A stretch of DNA of 32,388 bases. It comes from Methanoregula sp. (GTDB lineage: Archaea; Halobacteriota; Methanomicrobia; Methanomicrobiales; Methanospirillaceae). Location: positions 1-32,388 of the forward strand of contig JAPKXY010000060.1 in NCBI GenBank assembly GCA_026394605.1, given 5' to 3'. A program made the position numbers and the translations under genes. Below the pieces are notes generated by a model. It saw only the letters and a program-made list of their open reading frames with translations, was not told where the DNA came from and searched no databases. Positions 24,100-30,979 of the stretch are shown in pieces. Every line of letters begins with the position of its first letter. Position 1 is the first letter of the stretch.

Positions 24100-24711
24100 A
24101 TGGGTCTTGGAGAAATCTGGGAAAAATACGGGCTCTACATTGCGCTCATCTTCATGATGCTGATGATGTTCTCATACAGCATTCCGGGGCTCCGTCAGGG
24201 CGTTGGCGCGCAGATCGATCTCATCTTTGCTCCACTGGTAAACGAGTTCAAGATCCCCTTCTTCATCTTAATTGTGATCCTTTCGGCGATCACGGGCTTA
24301 TACTCATCCATCATCCAGAAATATACTATTGATTATGAGAGGATGGCAGACGTACAGCAGCGGATGAAGGAGTTCCAGAAGGATTACCGGGAGGCACAGC
24401 TTTCGCAGGATGAGAAACGGATAAAAAAACTGGACGCAAAAAAAGACCGGGTCATGCGCGAGCAGCTCGAACTCTCCCAGCAGCAGTTCAAACCGATGGC
24501 ATACATCCTTGTCCTGACCGTCCCCATATTTTTCTGGCTTCTCTACCGGCTCAGTCAGGTTCAGACAACGATCACCATGCCATACTCAGGACTGCATAAC
24601 CTGACCGATCCTGCAGTCTGGGTTATTCCAGCTTGGATCCTCTGGTATATGATCTGTTCCCTGACCATCAGCCAGGTGATAAGGAAGGCCTTAAACATCG
24701 GGGGCATCTGA
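24100..24711 (+). CDS. DUF106 membrane protein, Oxa1/YidC-superfamily insertase homologue
   Basis: The 203-aa protein has about three to four hydrophobic segments: IALIFMMLMMFSYSIPGL, IPFFILIVILSAITGLYSS, PMAYILVLTVPIFFWLLY and the end WVIPAWILWYMICSLTISQV. Between segments 2 and 3 lies a long charged coiled-coil (MADVQQRMKEFQKDYREAQL to LDAKKDRVMREQ). This is the layout of archaeal DUF106 proteins, which are placed in the Oxa1/YidC/EMC3/TMCO1 superfamily of membrane insertases. The start is ATG 24100 after AGGTGA; the frame is also open upstream within adkA, but that extension is not hydrophobic or conserved. Location next to secY supports a role in membrane-protein biogenesis. Confidence 0.92.
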   Translation: MGLGEIWEKYGLYIALIFMMLMMFSYSIPGLRQGVGAQIDLIFAPLVNEFKIPFFILIVILSAITGLYSSIIQKYTIDYERMADVQQRMKEFQKDYREAQLSQDEKRIKKLDAKKDRVMREQLELSQQQFKPMAYILVLTVPIFFWLLYRLSQVQTTITMPYSGLHNLTDPAVWVIPAWILWYMICSLTISQVIRKALNIGGI

Positions 24712-25241
24712 TGCGTATTACCGTGAGCGGACTGCCCGGCAGCGGCACCACCTCACTCTCACGGTATCTTGCCGAACATCACGGGTTTGAGGTGATCTCT
24801 GCCGGGGAGGTCTTCCGCCAGCTTGCACAGGAGCACACCATGGAGCTTGCGGAATTCGGGAGGCTCGCCGAACAGAACTCCTCGTTTGATACCATGATTG
24901 ATGCGCGGCAGAAGGAGATTGCATCCCAACGGGACAACATTATTGTCGAGGGTAGACTGTCCGGTTGGATGGTCACCGACGCCAATCTTAAAATCTGGCT
25001 CGTTGCCCCGATCGGGTGTCGGATTAAGAGGATCATATTCAGGGACCATGTCATAAATGAAGAGACCGCAAAGCAGATCACCATTGAGCGGGAGCGGTGC
25101 GAGGCGGAGAGATACCGTTCATACTATAACATTGATATCAACGATCTTTCTCTCTACCATCTGGTGCTCAATTCAGAACACTGGGGTATTGCAGCGCTCG
25201 GGGCGATTGTCGATACCGCAATCGATGGATTGAAGAAATAA
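24711..25241 (+). CDS. cmk: Cytidylate kinase (archaeal type)
   Basis: Cmk (176 aa) phosphorylates CMP/dCMP to CDP/dCDP. It has a P-loop GLPGSGTTSLSR at residues 6-17, the NMP-binding SAGEVFRQLAQE, IVEGRLSGWM and the lid/base region with ERERCEAERYRSYYNIDIND. The start overlaps the DUF106 stop (TGATG). In many archaea truB follows here; instead this genome has a gap and a GNAT gene. An inverted repeat directly follows the stop. Confidence 0.95.
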   Translation: MRITVSGLPGSGTTSLSRYLAEHHGFEVISAGEVFRQLAQEHTMELAEFGRLAEQNSSFDTMIDARQKEIASQRDNIIVEGRLSGWMVTDANLKIWLVAPIGCRIKRIIFRDHVINEETAKQITIERERCEAERYRSYYNIDINDLSLYHLVLNSEHWGIAALGAIVDTAIDGLKK

Positions 25242-25245
25242 TCTG

Positions 25246-25283
25246 ATGACAAACCGGATCAGGTAAACTCACCCTGTTGTCAT
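25246..25283. repeat. Inverted repeat just after cmk
   Basis: ATGACAA (25246-25252) pairs with TTGTCAT (25277-25283), and an inner CAGGT/ACC-CTG stem closes most of the loop. It is the only strong structure at the end of the ribosomal operon. No T-run follows, so it may be an mRNA-stabilising or processing hairpin and not a terminator. Confidence 0.5.
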
Positions 25284-25400
25284 GAACCGGCGACAGGAGG
25301 TTTCCTGATCAGTACATCCCGTTTATGGCACAAGGTAGGGATCAGAACGGCGCACTCTATTGAAATCCGATTAGTCGACCATTGGGATAGTGACGAGATT

Positions 25401-25763
25401 GTGGCGCTGTACCGTGCGGGTGGGTGGTGGAAAGAAGAGCATACGTCTTCTGGCATACCCTCCCTCATCACGGGAAGCTTTATATTCGCCGTAGCGGTTG
25501 ATTGTGGAAAAGCCGTTGGCATGGGGCGCGTAATATCTGATGGTATTGCAGATGGCTACATCCAGGATGTCGTGGTGTTCCCTGAATACCGACAGAGAGG
25601 TATCGGAAAAAAGATCGTCTCTGTGCTTCTTAAGGCATGTAAGAAACGGGGTCTGGGGTGGATTGGGCTTATTGCCGAACCCGGTTCTGAAGAGTTTTAC
25701 CACATGCTGGGGTTCAGGCGGAAAAAAGGATATGTGCCCCTGATCTATAACGGGAGTGAGTAG
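25401..25763 (+). CDS. GNAT-family N-acetyltransferase (start uncertain)
   Basis: The GTG start gives 120 aa, with the acetyl-CoA-binding core VVVFPEYRQRGIGKKIVSVL (Q/R-x-x-G-x-G/A) at about residues 56-75, then the C-terminal EEFYHMLGFRRKKGYVP. The frame remains open upstream to beyond cmk. It encodes IEIRLVDHWDSDEI just before the GTG, which looks like the missing first GNAT strand. No ATG, GTG or TTG is available there. A good ribosome binding site GGAGG (25296-25300) stands 4-7 bases before in-frame CTG (25305) and ATC (25308). The real protein may therefore start there with a rare codon. The substrate is unknown. It directly abuts the DUF2156 gene. Confidence 0.75.
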   Translation: MALYRAGGWWKEEHTSSGIPSLITGSFIFAVAVDCGKAVGMGRVISDGIADGYIQDVVVFPEYRQRGIGKKIVSVLLKACKKRGLGWIGLIAEPGSEEFYHMLGFRRKKGYVPLIYNGSE

Positions 25764-26657
25764 ATGCTATCAGCAGATGATTTTGTTCCCGTTACCATCG
25801 ATGATCGCGGGTTTTTCGTAGATCATTATGCACAGTACCCCCAGACGCACAGCGATAATACATTCACCAACATGCTCTGCTGGAATCATTTTGCCCACTA
25901 CCGGTACGCTGCTGTCAACGGGTCGGTGCTCATTTCCAGCACGATCGATGGAACGACCCGGTTCCGCCCACCTATCGGTCCCCGGGATCCTGACCTTTCA
26001 AAGGCACTTATCAGGTTTGCATATCGGGAGAGTGACAAGGAACCCGTCGTGCTCATCGATCCGGACACAACCTCGTGGATTCACGGACTCTGCCCGGCCC
26101 TGAATATCGTTGCCGACCGGGACCATTTTGAATACGTGTACAGGGTAAAGGATCTTGCCGCCCTTTCCGGTGGACCGTATCTCAATATACGTCGCCAGCT
26201 CAACCGGTTCAGGAAAAATTGTGCATATTGTGTGGAACCCATAACAGCTGAGAACCGCGAGGAGGTAAAGTATTTCCTTATCAAGTGGTGTGAATGGAAG
26301 GGATGCGAGAACGAACGGGTTCTTGCCCACGAAAAGGACGCCGTTTTCTATGGGATCGATCATTTCCTCGAACTGGGACTCTCTGGGCTGATCATACGGG
26401 TCGATCAGAACATTGGTGCCATCTCGTTGTATGAACCGTTTACCGCAGACACCGCACTTGTGCATTTTGAAAAAGGGCTTCCGGACTGTGAAGGGATCTA
26501 CAAGGCAATCAATGCCGAAACAGCATCAGTGCTTTTACGAAATTTCACCTACCTCAACCGTGAGAGTGACCTTGGCGTTCCCGGGCTGCGGGAAGCAAAG
26601 ACACGATACCACCCCCACCACATGGTCGAAGTGTATTCCATAAAGAAGACCGGATGA
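25764..26657 (+). CDS. DUF2156 family protein (LPG-synthase C-terminal-like, GNAT fold)
   Basis: The 297-aa protein matches the DUF2156 family, related to the C-terminal aminoacyl-transferase domain of phosphatidylglycerol lysyltransferases. Telling parts are NTFTNMLCWNHFAHYRY (about 33-49), YLNIRRQLNRFRKNC, the catalytic-type segment TALVHFEKGLPDCEGIYKAI and the end LNRESDLGVPGLREAKTRYH. Soluble stand-alone members are common in methanogens, and their acceptor is not known; no membrane half (flippase) is attached. It starts with no gap after the GNAT gene, so both are co-translated. A T7 run follows at 26685-26691. Confidence 0.85.
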   Translation: MLSADDFVPVTIDDRGFFVDHYAQYPQTHSDNTFTNMLCWNHFAHYRYAAVNGSVLISSTIDGTTRFRPPIGPRDPDLSKALIRFAYRESDKEPVVLIDPDTTSWIHGLCPALNIVADRDHFEYVYRVKDLAALSGGPYLNIRRQLNRFRKNCAYCVEPITAENREEVKYFLIKWCEWKGCENERVLAHEKDAVFYGIDHFLELGLSGLIIRVDQNIGAISLYEPFTADTALVHFEKGLPDCEGIYKAINAETASVLLRNFTYLNRESDLGVPGLREAKTRYHPHHMVEVYSIKKTG

Positions 26658-26684
26658 TCACGCCCTTGATTAATAATAAGAGAA

Positions 26685-26691
26685 TTTTTTT
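26685..26691 (+). terminator. T7 terminator after DUF2156
   Basis: Seven T residues lie 28 bases past the stop, just before the convergent permease gene. It is the first long T-run on the plus strand outside a coding region after the ribosomal operon. Transcription from L3 could in principle run to here. Confidence 0.6.
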
Positions 26692-26698
26692 GTTGGCA

Positions 26699-27859
26699 CT
26701 AAACGATGAAATAGATGATAAGTATTGCTGCCGTCGACAACATGCCGGTACCGGAGATAATACGGTGTTTTAGTGATGGGTCAAGGAGCCATGCTGCAAC
26801 ACAGAAAAAGATGTAGGGTATCAGTGTTGTAATTACTGAGATTCTTGCAAGATCGGAGAAATGGTTGGAATAGAGGAGGAGGGCACCGCTCATGATACAG
26901 CCTGCAATAAGTGCTGCCACCGGTGTACCACGGTGCGAAAGGTCCCGAAATAACGGGACTGAGCATCTCACTGCAACATTCTGGAGCACGCGGGAGGTGC
27001 CGATAATGTATGCATTCAGGGCGGAAAGCATCGCGACGATGCCAACACAGGCGATCAGTGGGCCGGAATGTGAAAAGATGATACCTGATGCTGTGGCTAT
27101 CGGGGCAGGGGATTGGGCAAGAGCCTCAGAACCCACGCTGCCGATAAGGGAGATATTCAGGACAATATAGACAGAAACCACGATCATCATTACGAGAAGA
27201 AGCGATCGCCTGATGATCTTTGGGTTTTTTGTCTCCTCAACGGGGATCGCACTTATTTCAAACCCGGTAAAGGGCCAGTAGACTATGATTACGGTCGCAA
27301 GGAGCGCCCCTGTACTTACCGGCGTGCCCGGCACAAGATTTGCAAAATTAACAAAAGGGAGGAGCATCACAGCTATCAGGACCAGGGGGATAATCTTAAT
27401 GAGGGTCAGGATATTTTCCGTCATCCCTGAAAGGGAGATCCCGATGATGTTGATGAGGCAGAAGCAGGTGAGGATGGCAACCTCGATTATAATCACATGA
27501 CTGATGCTGAAATAGGTCAGGTACTGGCCAATACCCGATGCAATCGTGGCAACACCAGAAATCGATGAGACGAGATAGAGGAGTATGAGGGGAACTGCGA
27601 TGGTAATCCCGAAAACGGATTCAAACAAAGAAAAAAAACTGCCGGTCCTGATGAGATGTGTTGAGACATATGCAAGGGAAAGCAGTACCGATGAAGCAGA
27701 AACAGCAACAATTATCCATGCAATAAGAGAAGCAGGGCCTGCGATTCTTGCCGCGATGCCAGGGACGACAAAGATCCCCGATCCAATCGTGCCTCCCACG
27801 CCAAGACTTACCAGCTCAAAGAGGCCAAGACTCCGTCGGTAAGCCGGTTGTTTGTTCAT
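26699..27859 (-). CDS. APC-superfamily amino-acid/polyamine permease
   Basis: The 386-aa integral membrane protein begins with LGLFELVSLGVGGTIGSGIF and VVPGIAA, the TM1 substrate/Na-site motif of the APC family (G-x-G-G-x-I-G-S-G-I-F). About eleven hydrophobic helices follow. TM6 carries VYWPFTGFEISAIPVEETKNP, also typical (F-x-G-F-E). The protein is somewhat short for the family, ending at the eleventh helix. The substrate cannot be predicted. It is the distal gene of the minus-strand group following the molybdopterin protein and the small haem-like anchor, with 41 bases before it. Confidence 0.88.
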   Translation of the reverse strand: MNKQPAYRRSLGLFELVSLGVGGTIGSGIFVVPGIAARIAGPASLIAWIIVAVSASSVLLSLAYVSTHLIRTGSFFSLFESVFGITIAVPLILLYLVSSISGVATIASGIGQYLTYFSISHVIIIEVAILTCFCLINIIGISLSGMTENILTLIKIIPLVLIAVMLLPFVNFANLVPGTPVSTGALLATVIIVYWPFTGFEISAIPVEETKNPKIIRRSLLLVMMIVVSVYIVLNISLIGSVGSEALAQSPAPIATASGIIFSHSGPLIACVGIVAMLSALNAYIIGTSRVLQNVAVRCSVPLFRDLSHRGTPVAALIAGCIMSGALLLYSNHFSDLARISVITTLIPYIFFCVAAWLLDPSLKHRIISGTGMLSTAAILIIYFIV

Positions 27860-27900
27860 ATACTATCCACACGGTTCTGCATCTCCGTCAGACTCCCCTC

Positions 27901-28140
27901 TCAACCTCTTGTTTTTGGTTGTACCCTTAAGAACAATGAGATGTGCAGGATGAGCAGGATCAGAAACGGCCCCCAGAGCAGGACGTGGAGTTTATACGAC
28001 GCTGTCTTGTTAAGAATGCCCAGCGTGAGAGGGGTGACAATCTCGTATCGCGTGATCCCGAGTCCTGTGAGCACAAGCATCACTCAAATCCCCCCCAGTA
28101 ACCAGCTTACGAGCCGGATAAAAAACCTCCGTGAAATCAT
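27901..28140 (-). pseudogene. Two-helix haem-b-like membrane anchor interrupted by in-frame TGA
   Basis: A good ribosome binding site (AGGAGA, 6-base spacer) precedes ATG 28140. Translation gives MISRRFFIRLVSWLLGGI, then TGA at 28084-28086, and the same frame continues VMLVLTGLGITRYEIVTPLT to a stop at 27901 (78 sense codons in all). The TGA falls inside the first transmembrane helix, and the downstream part holds a second helix with two histidines 15 apart (LHVLLWGPFLILLILH), as in small cytochrome-b-type anchors. The unbroken product would be about 79 aa. Likely a nonsense mutation (TGG to TGA) or a sequencing error; internal GTG/ATG restart at 28083/28080 is possible. It lies downstream of a sulfite-oxidase-type protein, its likely partner. 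Confidence 0.65.
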
Positions 28141-28261
28141 AATGTATCTCCTGCTGGTAATCCTCTGTGACTTTGCGTCATTTGAATACATTCACTACGA
28201 TCAGCAAGTCAATTTTTTGCACCTGGCGTTCTCTTTTATCTTATGAAATGGATCATGACCA

Positions 28262-28945
28262 TCAGCCAAAGAAACTGCGGTTCAGATCTCCATTGTTGGA
28301 ATATCCCCGCTGCTCCCAGTATCCCCGGTACTGCTGGTTATCACTGAGTTCGATCCGTTCAATCCACTTGATCCACTTGTACCCCCATTTGTCTTCCGCC
28401 ACAAGCTGGAAGGGGAAACCCCGTTCTGCAGGAAGGGTCACATTGTTCATTTTGTATGCCATGATGATGTCACGTTCAACGAGGTCTTTGAGAGGAAGCG
28501 AGGTCGAGTACCCGTCATGGGCATACAAGATCACGGTTGTTGCGCGGGGATCGATACCCGCGTCATTCAGGATGTCACGCACGAGCATTCCCTCCCAGAG
28601 GATTGTCGCGTCCCATCCCTCGACACAATAGAGGGTCACGACCTTGGAGTAGTGCGGGTAGTGGTCAAGCACTTCATGGTACTGGTACGAAACCGTCCTG
28701 TTCACGAGCCCGTCCACAACGAAACGGTACTGATCCTCATCAATTCGCTGCGGCCCTTTGATTGAGTTTTCCCGGAAGTCGTTACTTGACGAGAGCCGTT
28801 CGCCCTGATAGGATCGGATCTCTAAAGGAGCGAGCTGTGTCATCCGGGTACCAGATACTATTTGCGGGCTGGAGGAGATATCGAGAATATAGATGACGGC
28901 GACTGCGGATATGACAAGAAAGGCAATCACCCACTTGACTGACAT
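28262..28945 (-). CDS. Membrane-anchored molybdopterin-dependent oxidoreductase (sulfite oxidase/MsrP fold)
   Basis: The 227-aa protein starts at ATG 28945 (MSVKWVIAFLVISAVAVIYIL), an uncleaved signal anchor; the frame is open further upstream, but that text is not membrane-like. The extracytoplasmic part has the Moco domain layout. FVVDGLVNRTVSYQYHEVLD is the entry strand. VVTLYCVEGWDATILWEG holds the Cys expected to ligate Mo. GYSTSLPLKDL and the end GFPFQLVAEDKWGYKWIKW are typical of archaeal SUOX-like proteins. The substrate is not predictable (sulfite, methionine sulfoxide or other). The small haem-like anchor downstream would pass electrons but is interrupted. Confidence 0.85.
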   Translation of the reverse strand: MSVKWVIAFLVISAVAVIYILDISSSPQIVSGTRMTQLAPLEIRSYQGERLSSSNDFRENSIKGPQRIDEDQYRFVVDGLVNRTVSYQYHEVLDHYPHYSKVVTLYCVEGWDATILWEGMLVRDILNDAGIDPRATTVILYAHDGYSTSLPLKDLVERDIIMAYKMNNVTLPAERGFPFQLVAEDKWGYKWIKWIERIELSDNQQYRGYWEQRGYSNNGDLNRSFFG

Positions 28946-29027
28946 GGTACAGTACTCACGGTTGAATGTGGTGCGAGGCAACGTATGAATTATTGGATGG
29001 TGACGTTTCTTACATTGCATCAATCAT

Positions 29028-29037
29028 AATACATATT
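29028..29037 (+). promoter_or_regulatory. Putative TATA box of the double-rubredoxin gene
   Basis: AATACATATT lies 85 bases before the rubredoxin ATG. A start about 25 bases on would leave a leader of roughly 60 bases. The box is nearly palindromic (TAATACATATTA) and could also serve the divergent molybdopterin gene. Confidence 0.35.
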
Positions 29038-29121
29038 ACGGAGGAATCGCCATGTTCCATACAGAGGCTCTCTTGCGGTATGCATCGTCCGCACGAAGGG
29101 CTGATTTGATGGAGGCGTCCA

Positions 29122-29604
29122 ATGGCAAAGACAGCAGTAAAAGTAAAAAAGGCGAGTTCATCGGTAAAAAGGAGTATCCAACCGAAAGGTAAAGCGAAGA
29201 AGACCAGGGTAGCAAAGGCACCGGTCGTCCGTCGGTATAAGTGCCTGTACTGCAACTATATTTACTCACCGCTGCGGGGTGAACCGCATAACGGGATCCC
29301 TGAAGGGACGGAGTTTGATGACCTTCCCGACACCTACGTGTGTCCCATCTGTGGCTACGAGGGGAAGGGAAAAATCGGAACGTGGGGGTTTGAGGAGTGG
29401 AAGCCCACCAAATACATCTGTTCGATGTGCGGCTATATTTACGACGAGGCACGGGGGGAACCCCATCACGGGATCAAACCAGGCACGAAATTCGATGACC
29501 TGCCGGATGATTATCGATGTCCTGTCTGCGCACTTGATCCAAAGATCACGAAGTTTTTTGGAAAGGTTCTCAAGCAGGGTTTTGATGCTATAGATGTTGT
29601 ATAA
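29122..29604 (+). CDS. Double-rubredoxin protein with Lys-rich N-terminal extension
   Basis: The 160-aa protein has a basic, low-complexity N-terminus (about residues 1-38, [18 protein letters not shown]), then two full rubredoxin domains. Domain 1 (about 39-85) has [17 protein letters not shown] and VCPICGY. Domain 2 (about 95-140) has [17 protein letters not shown] and RCPVCAL. Each provides four Cys for one Fe, so two Fe(Cys)4 centres are expected. Rubredoxins carry single electrons, often to oxygen- and peroxide-reducing enzymes in methanogens. GGAGG at 29111-29115 sets the start. It is divergent from the molybdopterin oxidoreductase, and a redox link is possible but inferred. Confidence 0.93.
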   Translation: MAKTAVKVKKASSSVKRSIQPKGKAKKTRVAKAPVVRRYKCLYCNYIYSPLRGEPHNGIPEGTEFDDLPDTYVCPICGYEGKGKIGTWGFEEWKPTKYICSMCGYIYDEARGEPHHGIKPGTKFDDLPDDYRCPVCALDPKITKFFGKVLKQGFDAIDVV

Positions 29605-29621
29605 AGCACTCAATCTCATCC

Positions 29622-29628
29622 TTTTTTT
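29622..29628 (+). terminator. T7 terminator after the rubredoxin gene
   Basis: A run of seven T residues lies 17 bases after the stop; another T6 follows at about 29658. It fits the simple oligo-T terminators seen elsewhere in this window. Confidence 0.6.
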
Positions 29629-29772
29629 CTTGTTCAAATTATGAAAAAGAGAACGCCTTTTTTAACCAACGATCTCTTTTATTAAAAACGACAGAAGAAT
29701 CTCAGGGAATGCACCGGCACCCTGTCGGGGTCGGGGTGTTTATGTATGAACATAATCCTGAATCTGTCACGT

Positions 29773-29866
29773 CATATATACGGAAGTACAGGAGCTGCCA
29801 GGGGCACTGGCTGATGATCCGGGCAGGCTCGGGACAAACGAGCACCCGCCGACCATGATCTGACAG
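29773..29866 (+). other. Orphan TATA box followed by a hairpin
   Basis: The gap 29605-29979 has no convincing gene. CATATATA (29773-29780) is a strong TATA match with no ORF at a suitable distance. About 40 bases on, a 9-bp interrupted stem forms: CGGG/CCCG (29820-29823, 29845-29848) and GCTCG/CGAGC (29827-29831, 29839-29843). TGATGA (29812-29817) and CTGA (29860-29863) flank it, spaced like C and D boxes, but no D'/C' pair is visible. A small RNA is possible and unproven. Confidence 0.25.
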
Positions 29867-29998
29867 AACATCTGGTTGGCGACTTTTTGATCTATTGTCT
29901 CTGCGGGTCGGGTTATCTCTCCCGATTGCCCATTGAACCAACAGTACTTCCCGGATAAAAGCCCGTCCTGATCCCCGATATGTCCCCGACCTCCTACA

Positions 29999-30006
29999 TC
30001 TATAAA
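29999..30006 (+). promoter_or_regulatory. Putative TATA box of the secreted-protein gene
   Basis: TCTATAAA lies just ahead of the gene at 30022; initiation about 25 bases on would fall near 30028. That would favour a leaderless start at the ATG at 30031, whereas GGTGGT at 30012-30017 favours 30022. Confidence 0.4.
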
Positions 30007-30021
30007 CTTCCCGGTGGTCTA

Positions 30022-30735
30022 ATGTATAGAATGAGTCAGAAAATGGCTGTTCATGATCAGCACACCAGGCAGAGGAGAGGGGTTCTCTTTCTCGTGCTTA
30101 CCATCATGGTGAGCTTGGTGCTGGTCATTGCGGTATCGGCAGCATCGGACAGTATTGAAGCGTATATGGGAGAGACTATCACATTCCACGGTGTCTCCTA
30201 TAGCAGCACCACCGTCTACCTCTTCCTGACGGGACCGAACCTTCCTGTAAACGGGGTGCCGCTCAATGATATCACGCAACGTGCTGATCAGGGTGCCTTC
30301 ACCATCATAGATGTGGACAGTGACCAGCAGTGGTCGTACCGCTGGGACACGTCACGGCTGCATAACCGGCTTGACTATGGCACCTATACGGTCTATGTCG
30401 TTACCGATCCGGCAGACCGCTCGCAGCTTGCCGGACACCAGTTCAGTACCATATCCGTATTCCTGAAAAACCCGGGACTCTCAAGCGTGTCGATATCTGG
30501 TGGGACGTCCTATACGTTGAATCCGGAAGACCGCACTTCAACACCACAGAGAACAGCACCTCCCGTAACGACACTCCCGTTAGCGACACCAACCACGAGT
30601 GCCATAATGGTCTCTTCCACGCTGCCAACCCCGCCCTCTCCCACACCTAAAAGCGGCGTTTGCATGGCTGCGATGTTCGTTGAAACCAGTAGTATTATCG
30701 GGGGGTTGGCGATCCTTTTTCGTCGTGGTTCCTGA
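30022..30735 (+). CDS. Secreted Ig-like (DUF3821-type) protein with C-terminal sorting-like tail
   Basis: From ATG 30022 the protein is 237 aa. A signal peptide is clear: basic RQRR, hydrophobic GVLFLVLTIMVSLVLVIAV, then the SAAS cleavage region. The middle (about 45-150) is a beta-rich domain with YSSTTVYLFLTGPNLPVNGV and YGTYTVYVVTDPADRS, of the type found repeatedly in Methanomicrobiales surface proteins (DUF3821-like). A Thr/Pro-rich linker (about 165-210) leads to a short hydrophobic stretch and FRRGS, a layout resembling archaeosortase-type sorting tails, although no PGF motif is present. Start choices are 29980, 30022 and 30031. It is a surface protein of unknown role. Confidence 0.7.
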   Translation: MYRMSQKMAVHDQHTRQRRGVLFLVLTIMVSLVLVIAVSAASDSIEAYMGETITFHGVSYSSTTVYLFLTGPNLPVNGVPLNDITQRADQGAFTIIDVDSDQQWSYRWDTSRLHNRLDYGTYTVYVVTDPADRSQLAGHQFSTISVFLKNPGLSSVSISGGTSYTLNPEDRTSTPQRTAPPVTTLPLATPTTSAIMVSSTLPTPPSPTPKSGVCMAAMFVETSSIIGGLAILFRRGS

Positions 30736-30949
30736 TTCCTTCATCGTTTTTGACACAAACTGGATCGAACGAACGTATCATCTTAATTCGAATTGCTCCC
30801 CTATTTTGCAAAGCGCCGGAGTTCAATTCAGTCCCCCGTTTGTGGGGTACATCAGGTTGATTGCATGGTGGAATGTCAGGCAGGTTTGATGAACCATATC
30901 CCTGCATCACGAGGATTAACTTCCTTATGTACAGGAGAACCTGATACGC

Positions 30950-30957
30950 TTTTTTTT
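30950..30957 (+). terminator. T8 terminator, plus strand, facing the mtr operon
   Basis: Eight T residues end the plus-strand region after the secreted-protein gene. The gap 30736-30949 otherwise shows only a small CCCC/GGGG hairpin (30834-30847) and no supportable gene. Confidence 0.55.
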
Positions 30958-30970
30958 AAATAAACCAAAT

Positions 30971-30979
30971 AAAAAAAAA
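30971..30979 (-). terminator. T9 terminator of the mtr operon
   Basis: Nine A residues on the plus strand read as nine T residues on the minus strand, immediately after the mtrH stop codon. mtrH is the last gene of the mtr operon, so this is its natural end. Confidence 0.7.

Noticed and set aside
28084-28086. TGA read as selenocysteine
   Set aside because: Sec-coding methanogens are known from Methanococcales and Methanopyrus, not from this group. No SECIS-like element was seen, and the residue lies in a hydrophobic helix where Trp is more natural.
29812-29863. Firm call of a C/D box sRNA
   Set aside because: C and D boxes are spaced plausibly, but D' and C' boxes and a proper terminal stem are lacking.
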